Part shown: positions 6,425 to 13,354 of the stretch, piece by piece | How positions within the stretch are numbered: position 1 is the first letter of the stretch | Layout of the letters: every line of letters starts with the position of its first letter | From: a bacterium UBP6_UBA1177 | GTDB taxonomy: Bacteria > UBP6 > UBA1177 | Assembly (NCBI GenBank): GCA_002310995.1 | Contig: DBYV01000053.1 | Span: 1,708 to 19,472, forward strand | Direction: 5' to 3' | DNA: 17,765 nt | Notes under the pieces: generated by a model | Seen by the model: the letters and a program-made list of their open reading frames with translations, nothing else | Database searches by the model: none | Told to the model about the DNA's origin: nothing | Made by a program: the position numbers and the translations under genes

Positions 6425-6821
6425 CGAAAATTTAAACGACGCGAAAGAATGGCTTTCCTTTGCGGAAGCGGATTTAGGAGTTGCGACTCATCTTTTGGCG
6501 ACATATAACCCGAAACCGCTTGAAATCGTGTGCTTTCACTGCCAGCAGGCGGCCGAAAAAGCTGTCAAAGCATTGATTGTGCTGAACGGCAGTCAGGGCG
6601 GAATCCCCAAAAAGCATGATCTTTTTCTTCTGTTGAATCAGATAAAAGACACCGTCAAAATCGATGAAAAATATTACAATTATGCAGATATTCTGACTCC
6701 TTACGCTGTTTCGATGCGTTATCCCAACGAACTGTTTCTTGAAGAACGCCATGCAGTAAAAGCGATAGATATGGCTAAGGAATTTGTCGATTGGGCAAAA
6801 AGTATTGTTTCGATTATTTAG
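6417..6821 (+). CDS. HEPN-domain protein (toxin-like partner of MNT)
   Basis: This 134-residue all-helical HEPN protein has the recognisable core FHCQQAAEKAVKALIV (40-55), then KKHDLFLLL (66-73) and LTPYAVSMRYPNE (93-105), the pattern of PF05168-type HEPN proteins paired with an MNT. HEPN toxins that cut RNA carry an RxxxxH motif; I do not find one at the expected C-terminal place, where RYPNE stands instead. RNase activity is therefore doubtful, and the pair may act otherwise, for example as a nucleotide-binding or regulatory module. AAAGGAG lies ten bases ahead of the ATG within the MNT gene. The stop codon TAG forms part of the AGGAG site of the following lipoprotein gene. Confidence 0.88.
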   Translation: MANENLNDAKEWLSFAEADLGVATHLLATYNPKPLEIVCFHCQQAAEKAVKALIVLNGSQGGIPKKHDLFLLLNQIKDTVKIDEKYYNYADILTPYAVSMRYPNELFLEERHAVKAIDMAKEFVDWAKSIVSII

Positions 6822-6832
6822 GAGAAACCAAC

Positions 6833-7417
6833 ATGAAAAATTTAAGTTTTACTTTCATCATCTTTTTAATTTTTGTATTTGCTGGTTGTATGCAAAATGA
6901 GGTGCGGCAAAAAACAGAGGATGATTCTAAAGCCTGTGAATATGCACAAAAGGCTAATAATAAAAAAGTTTGGGCAAATTATCTTAGAAAATTTCCACAA
7001 GGAGTTTGCGCTTTTATTGCAAAATCCGAATTAGAAAAACAAAGTGATGTAAATCCAAATGAAAAAGAAATGATGTCAGATTTTATTCCATGCGAAACAG
7101 GTTGCACAGATCCGGAAACAGGTTATATGTGGTCATCCATATCACCCTTTGATATGGATTGGAATCAAGCATACAGATATTGTTCAAAACTCAATGAAAA
7201 CGGTTATTCAGATTGGAAACTTCCAACTATTCAAGTTCTAAAAACTATTGTTCTTCCAAATAAGTGGAAAAGCAAATTCGGTGATACAAATCGCTTTTGG
7301 TCTTCAACTCATTATCTAAATGATCGTGCAAAAGATATTGTTTTCTCAATTAATCTTATAGATGAAAATAGTTCATCTCACAAAGCATTGGTTCGTTGCG
7401 TAAGAAATACTAAATAA
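6833..7417 (+). CDS. AT-rich Lcl_C (DUF1566-like) lipoprotein
   Basis: This is a 194-residue lipoprotein: a signal peptide with lipobox VFAGC (Cys19), then ACEYAQKANNKKVWANYLRK and FPQGVCAFIAKSEL (35-67), which resembles the short helical YL-FP-G-A repeat found in many exported regulatory proteins. An Lcl_C-type domain follows, with TGYMWSSI, WNQAYRYCSKLNENGYSDWKLPT, RFWSST and a final LVRCVRNTK. It is a distant paralogue of the lipoprotein at 2137 but lacks that protein's Cys-rich insert. It starts 11 bases after the HEPN stop, with an AGGAG site overlapping that stop, so it is probably cotranscribed. Its base composition differs: the lines at 6961, 7141 and 7201 have 19 G+C of 60 each, against 29 of 60 at 5161 and 35 of 60 at 8161. 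This suggests recent transfer. Function is unknown. Confidence 0.82.
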   Translation: MKNLSFTFIIFLIFVFAGCMQNEVRQKTEDDSKACEYAQKANNKKVWANYLRKFPQGVCAFIAKSELEKQSDVNPNEKEMMSDFIPCETGCTDPETGYMWSSISPFDMDWNQAYRYCSKLNENGYSDWKLPTIQVLKTIVLPNKWKSKFGDTNRFWSSTHYLNDRAKDIVFSINLIDENSSSHKALVRCVRNTK

Positions 7418-7523
7418 TTTGTTGCAATATCGAAATCTGTCACATATTGGTCTGTATTCTTTTTATCTAAAAATTTCACTGGCGCATGAAACTGCGTATT
7501 TAGAGCCATCGATCCGCGTAGGA

Positions 7524-7529
7524 TATAAT
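7524..7529 (+). promoter_or_regulatory. Predicted -10 box for the HAD lipoprotein
   Basis: A perfect TATAAT lies 35 bases before the ATG at 7565; no convincing -35 box is visible at the right distance. The gap 7418-7564 otherwise holds nothing I recognise apart from a 4-bp hairpin (CGCA/TGCG) near 7480-7495. Confidence 0.35.
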
Positions 7530-7564
7530 TTCGGACGGAAGAGCAAGAAACAATCGGAGGCAAA

Positions 7565-8623
7565 ATGAAAAAATTCTGCTTTATTTTTATCATCTTTTCG
7601 ATTTTCATTTTCTCGGGATGCGGTGAAAAAACAACGGAACAGTCAAAGAATCCGTTCGAGCTGTGGAACGAATGCGAATCGATCAGCGCGCTTCAAAACT
7701 ATGTCGCAGCCGTGACGGACGAAAAATCGGAAAATTTCATTCCGGTCGAAGACAGGATCGCAGTTTTTGACATGGACGGAACGCTGTGCGGCGAGCTTTT
7801 TCCTGAATACATCGAGTACCTGCTGCTCGAATACCGCTGTCTGGACGATCCGGAATACAAAGATATCGCAAGCGACGAACTCAAGGAAGCTGCAAATCTT
7901 ATCAGGGAATCGGGCAAAGAATACAAAACTCCTGCCGTTGACCACTTTGACCTCGTGCACGGAAAAGCCCAGGCAAAGGCGTTCGAAGGTTTGACTCCGG
8001 ACGAGTTCATCGCCTACGTCAAAACGTTTTTAAAGCGTGAGGCGCGTGGTTTTAAAGGACTTACCTACGCAAATTCAATTTACAAACCGATGATCGAAGT
8101 CGTGAAATACTTGCAGAATAACGGTTTCACCACCTATATCGTGAGCGGTTCCGACAGAATGCTCTGCCGCGCTCTCGCCTGCGAAGCACTCGATATCCCT
8201 GAAAATCAGGTCATCGGCATGGATGTTAGGCTTGTTGCAAGCAATCAGGCAGGCAAGGACGGACTTGATTATCAGTTCAATGCCGGCGGAAAAGACAAAC
8301 TCGTCAGAAGTGGCGAACTCTGGCTCAAAAACCTTAAAATGAATAAAGTTTTTAATATTGCTCAGGAAATTGGCAAACAGCCTGTGCTTTCATTCGGCAA
8401 CAGCAGCGGCGACGTGAGTATGCACGAATACACCGTCACCGGCAACAAGTACAAGACTATGGCTTTCATGCTTATCGCGGACGACACGGAGCGCGATCAC
8501 GCCGATATGACCGAGACAAACAAGCGCAAAGCACAGTGGGAACAGAAAGGCTACACGATCATCTCGATGAAAAACGACTTCAAAACCATCTACGGCGACG
8601 GCGTAGTCAAAACGAACGATTAG
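7565..8623 (+). CDS. Lipid-anchored HAD-superfamily phosphatase
   Basis: This 352-residue protein has a lipoprotein signal (lipobox FSGC, Cys19) and a haloacid-dehalogenase phosphohydrolase domain. HAD motif I is VFDMDGTLCGELF, with nucleophile Asp69 and Asp71. Motif II is VSGSDRML (Ser194). The motif III Lys is probably Lys243 or Lys245, in GGKDK. Motif IV is SFGNSSGDVSM (Asp283). A helical cap lies between motifs I and II (about 75-175). The overall pattern fits the PF12710 group near phosphoserine and phosphorylcholine phosphatases, so it likely removes phosphate from a small organic phosphate outside the cytoplasm; the substrate is not determined. The ATG has CGGAGG seven bases upstream. 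The next gene starts 34 bases later on the same strand and may be cotranscribed. Confidence 0.88.
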   Translation: MKKFCFIFIIFSIFIFSGCGEKTTEQSKNPFELWNECESISALQNYVAAVTDEKSENFIPVEDRIAVFDMDGTLCGELFPEYIEYLLLEYRCLDDPEYKDIASDELKEAANLIRESGKEYKTPAVDHFDLVHGKAQAKAFEGLTPDEFIAYVKTFLKREARGFKGLTYANSIYKPMIEVVKYLQNNGFTTYIVSGSDRMLCRALACEALDIPENQVIGMDVRLVASNQAGKDGLDYQFNAGGKDKLVRSGELWLKNLKMNKVFNIAQEIGKQPVLSFGNSSGDVSMHEYTVTGNKYKTMAFMLIADDTERDHADMTETNKRKAQWEQKGYTIISMKNDFKTIYGDGVVKTND

Positions 8624-8657
8624 AAAAAGAAAACGCATAGTGTAGAACGAGTTTAAA

Positions 8658-9794
8658 ATGAAAAAATTCTTTCGTATTTTCAGGATATCAGCCGTGATCA
8701 TAGCTTTTGCGGCTGCTTTTTTTATGATGAAGGAGCCCGTTAAACAAAGTGAAGACTCATGCAATCTTGATAAGGAGGCAGCGAAACAGATTTTCAAGAC
8801 TGCTGAAACTTTCGAAAAAACCGGTTCAGAGTGTGTTTTTAATGTTTCCGAGTCTTCGGGGAAGATGCTCGGAAGAGTGCTTTACACAAAACCGGACGAG
8901 ACAAGTGTCGCCGGTTTCGGCGGTAAATTGAGAGTCGTTGTCGGCATTTCGCCTGAGGGAAAAATCGCAGGAATTGAACTCGGTGAAAACTACGAATCTT
9001 ACGGATTTATCGAGCGTGTGAGAGGCGAAGGATTTTTCAAAAAATGGAACGGACTCAGCGTCGAAGAAGCTGCAAAAGCTGATGTTGATACGGTAAGCGG
9101 TGCAACAATGTCAACGACTGCGGTAAAATCAATGGTGGCACTCAACCTTTCGAAATACAGCGGCATGAAAATCGCTGCGAATCAGCAGAATTCAACTCCG
9201 CTCTGGCTTAAAATCGCGCTTTTTGTTATCCTTGCATATTCACTTTTTGCATTTTTCTTTCCGCAGAAAACGGCAAAATTCCGCATTTTTCATCTTGCCG
9301 CACTCGCAGTTGTCTTAGGTTTTATCAGCGGTTCTGCACTTTCAATAGAATCTTTCAAAAACTGGCTCACAACCGGAAATATCGCCCTTGTTCCGCTTGT
9401 CATTTTGTGTGCGGCGCTGATTATTCCGATAGTTTCCGGCAAAAATTTCTACTGCAATTTTGTCTGCCCGTTCGGAGCAATGCAGGAACTTCTCGGAAAA
9501 ATTCCGCTTCCGAAAAAGAATTTGCCACCGAAATTCATGAAAAAAGTGACAATTTTCAAAGCAGTTCTGCTGATTTTCATTTATGCTTCAATGATTTCCG
9601 GTCTGATTTCAGATTTCACTGTTTTCGAGCCTTTCAGTGCGTTCAAATTTGAAGCTTCCTCCCTTCCATCGCTTGTTATCGCGGCTGTTTTTCTCATAAT
9701 TTCGCTTTTCATAAGCCGCCCGTGGTGTCGGTTTTTCTGTCCGACTGGAACTTTGATAAATATGTTCGCCAGGAAAAACGGAGGAGAGATTTAA
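8658..9794 (+). CDS. FMN-binding and 4Fe-4S membrane protein (NosR/NapH/RdhC-like)
   Basis: This is a 378-residue membrane redox protein. Its N-terminal helix (8-24) is followed by an extracytoplasmic FMN-binding domain (about 60-165) with DTVSGATMSTTAV (144-156), the SGAT motif in which a Thr carries covalent FMN in RnfG/NqrC-type proteins. Four to five membrane segments follow (about 183-201, 209-227, 241-259, 298-318, 337-353). Two CxxxCP motifs, CNFVCPFG (266-273) and CRFFCPTG (357-364), are typical of NapH/NosR/RdhC polyferredoxins. No ferredoxin domain follows, so this is a shortened form. It likely moves electrons across the membrane to an external acceptor or flavin; the partner is not in the window. 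The RBS is weak (AACGAG). Its stop overlaps that of the convergent gene. Confidence 0.88.
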   Translation: MKKFFRIFRISAVIIAFAAAFFMMKEPVKQSEDSCNLDKEAAKQIFKTAETFEKTGSECVFNVSESSGKMLGRVLYTKPDETSVAGFGGKLRVVVGISPEGKIAGIELGENYESYGFIERVRGEGFFKKWNGLSVEEAAKADVDTVSGATMSTTAVKSMVALNLSKYSGMKIAANQQNSTPLWLKIALFVILAYSLFAFFFPQKTAKFRIFHLAALAVVLGFISGSALSIESFKNWLTTGNIALVPLVILCAALIIPIVSGKNFYCNFVCPFGAMQELLGKIPLPKKNLPPKFMKKVTIFKAVLLIFIYASMISGLISDFTVFEPFSAFKFEASSLPSLVIAAVFLIISLFISRPWCRFFCPTGTLINMFARKNGGEI

Positions 9795-10987
9795 TTCGAT
9801 TCCTGCTTCAAATATTCTTTCAACAGCGGAATTATTCTCTCAGCCACATCGTTTCCGACAATACGCGAAGCTGTCGGAGTGAAGTGGACTCCGTCATAGA
9901 ACATCGTATCCGAATAATTGTCAAAAACATAGGACTGATTGAATATTACAGGATCTTCGCTTTCCGACATTCCTGCCACGCAGCGCAGGGTATAACTGTT
10001 CAATCCTGGAACAGTAATCTCGTTTCTATAGATCAGATAATGTTCCGTCGAACTCCAGTGTTCTTTCGATTGTAGAAAAGTAGAGAAGACGAACACGCTT
10101 CTTATCCCTTTTGCGGCAAGTAGTTCAGACGCTTTCTTCATCCTTGTCTTCAATTTTATGACTAATTCATCAGCTCTCGCCTCAAACTCCGGAAGCAAAG
10201 GATGAAAACCGTCTTCTTTTTTAAAAGATAGCATGTTTTGAACGGAATCACTCCAGAAAGCATCTTTTATAACCTTGATGACAGCACTACGTTGAAGAAA
10301 TGGCTTCTTTCTGTCGTCATTGATATTATCTATCACGCCCTGAACCACCTCTTCTTCCGTCTTGAACGGCGGATGGTCGATATTTCCACGTTCAAAACTG
10401 TAGTTTACGTCGCCTGTACCCGAATAAAACAGAGCCATGTCAAGTTCCAGCTTCTCGCTGTCAAGCTCTGCAAAAGGGATTGCCCTCATGAGTTCGTTTC
10501 CCTCGATCCCTATATTGAAAACAGTTATTTTTCTATCCGGAAATTCCTTCTGTAGTCTTTTCTGCACTACAAAAGGTATCGTATTCTCTTCGGCGAGATA
10601 GATTCCGAGAATCCTCGAATCTCCGAAAAGTCCTATACGGTATTCGTTTTTTTCTTTTTTCTGAGGTTCCTCGCCGCGGAAACCGAACGAGTTGAAGTTG
10701 AAGCTCTCTGTCCGTGCCTTTTTGTAGCGGTATATAATTGTTCCGGGGATTCCGACGACCCTTCTGCCAATTGAAGCAAGATCTTCTCTTGCCTTCATCG
10801 CCGTTTTTAGTTCCTCTTCCGAAAAAGCAATGCTAGCATAGTATTCTATATTGTTGAGTGTATCACCGAAAGATGTGAAAGTACGCAGAACGAATTCTGA
10901 AGCCGCAAACAGGAGAAACAGCATAAACAGTGCGATTAGGATACCTTTTAAAGAACTAATTCTGTCGATGCGTTTATTTTTCTTCAA
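9791..10987 (-). CDS. SGNH-hydrolase-like protein 3 of the acyltransferase operon (block III Asn replaced by Gly)
   Basis: This 398-residue protein is anchored by one N-terminal helix (about 14-35) after the cytoplasmic tag KRIDRISS shared by all three paralogues. SGNH-type motifs are GLFGDSRILG (Ser124), NIGIEG (Gly163), YSGTGDVN (190-193) and YDGVHFTP (Asp365, His368). In block III the family's oxyanion-hole Asn, expected in GxND, is Gly192; Ser, Asp and His are intact. Such proteins act in the periplasm as acyl acceptors or transferases for an MBOAT partner, as AlgJ/AlgX or PatB do. The start is a TTG (10985-10987), with no ATG nearby. It fits the N-terminal tag of the paralogues and overlaps the preceding gene by 14 bases. 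Its stop shares the TTAA at 9791-9794 with the convergent gene. Confidence 0.85.
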   Translation of the reverse strand: MKKNKRIDRISSLKGILIALFMLFLLFAASEFVLRTFTSFGDTLNNIEYYASIAFSEEELKTAMKAREDLASIGRRVVGIPGTIIYRYKKARTESFNFNSFGFRGEEPQKKEKNEYRIGLFGDSRILGIYLAEENTIPFVVQKRLQKEFPDRKITVFNIGIEGNELMRAIPFAELDSEKLELDMALFYSGTGDVNYSFERGNIDHPPFKTEEEVVQGVIDNINDDRKKPFLQRSAVIKVIKDAFWSDSVQNMLSFKKEDGFHPLLPEFEARADELVIKLKTRMKKASELLAAKGIRSVFVFSTFLQSKEHWSSTEHYLIYRNEITVPGLNSYTLRCVAGMSESEDPVIFNQSYVFDNYSDTMFYDGVHFTPTASRIVGNDVAERIIPLLKEYLKQESN

Positions 10988-12176
10988 GATACTTTCCCGC
11001 CTCCAGAATTTTTATTATTTCTTCACTCATTTTGTCCGCTTCAAATTTGAGAGCTTTCGGTGTATAGTGTATTCCGTCATAGAAAACAGTGTCCAGAATA
11101 CCATTGAACAAATCGCTGTGGTCTATTATGTTTTTGCCGTAATCACCTTTTTCCATTGCTTTTTTTACGCCTTCGATACAGCGCATTGCAAAGAGGTTTA
11201 TTCCAGGTGCATACATTTCATTTCTGTAGAGATGCAGTTTTTCATTGTCGCTCAACGGACTTTTGATCTGGAGAAGAGGCTGAAGAAAGAAAAGCGACGC
11301 TATCCCTTTTTGGTCGAAAAAAGTTGTGGCATCCTTCATCCTCCCGAGATAGACTTCAGGAAACTGTTCTGCATAGATGATTTTCTGAGGCGGGATCGGA
11401 AATGCCGGAATGTCGCTGCCGGACATGCGCCGCACAAGTTTTTCGGCATCGCTGAGATATGTCTGTCTCAAAGTATTCAGAAGTCTGACTTTATCGTAAA
11501 TCGTCTTGTCTTCATCTTTCAATTCAATTCCCGGAATCAGTTTTTCATCACCTTTAAACGGCTTCCATTCAATATTGCCTGCATCAAAAGCCGACTGAAC
11601 ATCTATTACCCACGAATAGAATAGGACCATGTCAGGTTTTATTTTTTCCATATAAAATTGTGCCGTTGCGAATTCTCTCTGCAGATCGTGACCTTCAACT
11701 CCCATATTCAGAACTGTTATATTTTTGTGAAAGTGCGTACGCAGATTTCTTTCGACTATCGAAGGGATCGTGTTTTCATTCTGAACCGCAAAGCCGAATA
11801 TCTTTGAATCGCCGAAGATCGCGATACGGAACTCGTCTGCACCTTTTTCACGAAATTCCTGATTTCTGAATCCGTCGGAATTGATGGTGAAACTCTCCCT
11901 TACAGCCGGTTTGTACTTGAAAATTATCGTTCCGGGAATGCTCGTCTGACGTTCTTCCCCAAGGCTTACGATATCGTGCCTGAATTTTTCGGCATTTTCC
12001 GATTCTTTTTTAGAAAAAACGAGGTTTCTGTAGTAGTCGAAATCGTTGTTAGCCCCTTTGAATATCGTGAAATTGAGAACGAATTCCGAGAAAACGAAGT
12101 ATGCGGCAATACAGAGAAGCTGCAAAAGCAGTTTGCCGGCAGAGTTTATTTTATCAATTCTTTTCTGCATTTTCAT
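10974..12176 (-). CDS. SGNH-hydrolase-like protein 2 of the acyltransferase operon (block III lost)
   Basis: This 400-residue paralogue has the same plan: tag KRIDKINSAG, a membrane helix at about 15-34, then a periplasmic SGNH-like domain. AIFGDSKIFG gives Ser124, NMGVEG gives Gly162, and YDGIHYTP gives Asp367 and His370. At block III, where the first paralogue reads SGAND, this protein reads SWVID (188-192). Both the Gly and the Asn that build the oxyanion hole are gone, replaced by bulky residues, so ordinary SGNH catalysis looks impaired although the Ser-Asp-His set remains. A structural or binding role, or a changed mechanism, is possible. It overlaps its upstream neighbour by four bases (ATGA), and its 3' end overlaps the next gene by 14 bases. 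The same strand and overlaps indicate one transcript. Confidence 0.85.
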   Translation of the reverse strand: MKMQKRIDKINSAGKLLLQLLCIAAYFVFSEFVLNFTIFKGANNDFDYYRNLVFSKKESENAEKFRHDIVSLGEERQTSIPGTIIFKYKPAVRESFTINSDGFRNQEFREKGADEFRIAIFGDSKIFGFAVQNENTIPSIVERNLRTHFHKNITVLNMGVEGHDLQREFATAQFYMEKIKPDMVLFYSWVIDVQSAFDAGNIEWKPFKGDEKLIPGIELKDEDKTIYDKVRLLNTLRQTYLSDAEKLVRRMSGSDIPAFPIPPQKIIYAEQFPEVYLGRMKDATTFFDQKGIASLFFLQPLLQIKSPLSDNEKLHLYRNEMYAPGINLFAMRCIEGVKKAMEKGDYGKNIIDHSDLFNGILDTVFYDGIHYTPKALKFEADKMSEEIIKILEAGKYLEEK

Positions 12177-13354
12177 CTTTGCATTTCTTTAATAATTTCA
12201 GTAAGTTCTTCTGAAAGTTTTTTTGCATGCAGTCTCGATCCTTCCGGTGTATAGTGCACACCGTCGTAGTAAACTGTCTCTTTTATTCTTTCAAAAACCC
12301 GGCTCTGATCTATAACTTTGATATTCTCCTTTTTTGTCAGAGCTTTAACGATGCTATCTTCACTTCGCTGCGTAAACAGGTTCAGACCCGGTGAAAACGA
12401 TTCGTGCCTGAAAAGAAGATGTCTCTCTATCTCAGTAAGCGGTTTGTTTAACTGAGCTACCGGCGAAATGACGTATGCGGTATATACTCCGCGATCATTG
12501 AAATAATTGCAGAGATTTTCGACTCTTTCAGGAAAATTTTTTATAAAAGAATTCAGGTTTTCAACTTTGTCTGAAGGAATTTCGTTGGCTACAAAATCTT
12601 TTTTGGAAAACATTTTTTCAAATTCGGAAAAGTCGTTTATAAGAGAGAGTTTGATTGTGTTCAAGAGTTTGACTTTTGCGGTAAGCTGCTCATCGGGCTT
12701 CTCTCCGAAAGCAGGCGGAAGCGGCGCATTCTCTACAAAAGGTTCCCATTCTTTCCAGCCGAAAATATAGGCTTCGTTTATATCGTTGGCTCCGCTGTAC
12801 AGAAGGATGATGTCAGGCTCAAGCTCTTTGTAGTAATGCTTGGCTGCATCAGCTGTCCGCTGCAGTGTAAGTCCTTCGACACCGAAATTGAGAACCTTTA
12901 TATTTTTATCGGGAAAAGTTTCTCTCAGATTTTTTTCGAGAGCGACAGGGATCGTATTTTCATCGGCGAGCAGAATCCCGAAAATTCTGGAATCGCCGAA
13001 AATTATTATCCGGAACTCATCCTGTTCCTTAGGTTTTATCTCGTCTCCGCGGTATCCGAACGAATTTAGGTTAAAGCTCTCCGTTTTTGCAGGTTTGTAC
13101 TTGTAAAAAAGAGTTCCGGGAACAACTGCGCGCCTTTCACCCAGCGAAAGCAGATCTTTTCTGAATTTAAGGGCTGTTTCCCAGTCTTTTTCAGAAAAAA
13201 CGATCGATGCGTAGTAGTCAGATTCATTTGTTGCATTGCTGAAAACGGAACTGTCCAATGCCGCTTCAGATATCAGGTAGTAGAGCGACAGGAATAAAAC
13301 CACGGCGCAGAACAATCCCGGAGAATTTATTTTGTCGATCCGCCTTATACGCAT
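12173..13354 (-). CDS. SGNH-hydrolase-like protein 1 of the acyltransferase operon (complete active site)
   Basis: This 393-residue, membrane-anchored SGNH/GDSL-type protein has an N-terminal tag RRIDKINSPG, a helix at about 13-31, and a periplasmic catalytic domain. All four blocks are present: IIFGDSRIFG (Ser122), NFGVEG (Gly161), YSGANDIN with Asn190 in a proper GxND, and YDGVHYTPEG (Asp364, His367). It is thus the best candidate for the active acyl-acceptor or acyl-transfer enzyme partnered with the MBOAT protein. The substrate could be an exopolysaccharide, peptidoglycan or lipid-linked glycan; nothing in the window identifies it. The ATG directly abuts the MBOAT stop (TAAATG), with zero intergenic bases. 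Conserved PGT(L/I)xxKYKPAxxESFxxNSxG is shared with both paralogues, arguing for tandem duplication. Confidence 0.88.
   Translation of the reverse strand: MRIRRIDKINSPGLFCAVVLFLSLYYLISEAALDSSVFSNATNESDYYASIVFSEKDWETALKFRKDLLSLGERRAVVPGTLFYKYKPAKTESFNLNSFGYRGDEIKPKEQDEFRIIIFGDSRIFGILLADENTIPVALEKNLRETFPDKNIKVLNFGVEGLTLQRTADAAKHYYKELEPDIILLYSGANDINEAYIFGWKEWEPFVENAPLPPAFGEKPDEQLTAKVKLLNTIKLSLINDFSEFEKMFSKKDFVANEIPSDKVENLNSFIKNFPERVENLCNYFNDRGVYTAYVISPVAQLNKPLTEIERHLLFRHESFSPGLNLFTQRSEDSIVKALTKKENIKVIDQSRVFERIKETVYYDGVHYTPEGSRLHAKKLSEELTEIIKEMQR

Noticed and set aside
6113..6821. MNT/HEPN pair as a confirmed RNase toxin-antitoxin system
   Set aside because: The HEPN protein does not show the RxxxxH motif of RNA-cutting members at the expected place, so only toxin-antitoxin-like is claimed.
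10851..11624. 257-codon plus-strand frame across the SGNH operon
   Set aside because: Antisense to two intact SGNH-like genes; the translation is Phe/Arg/Cys-rich without any family signature.
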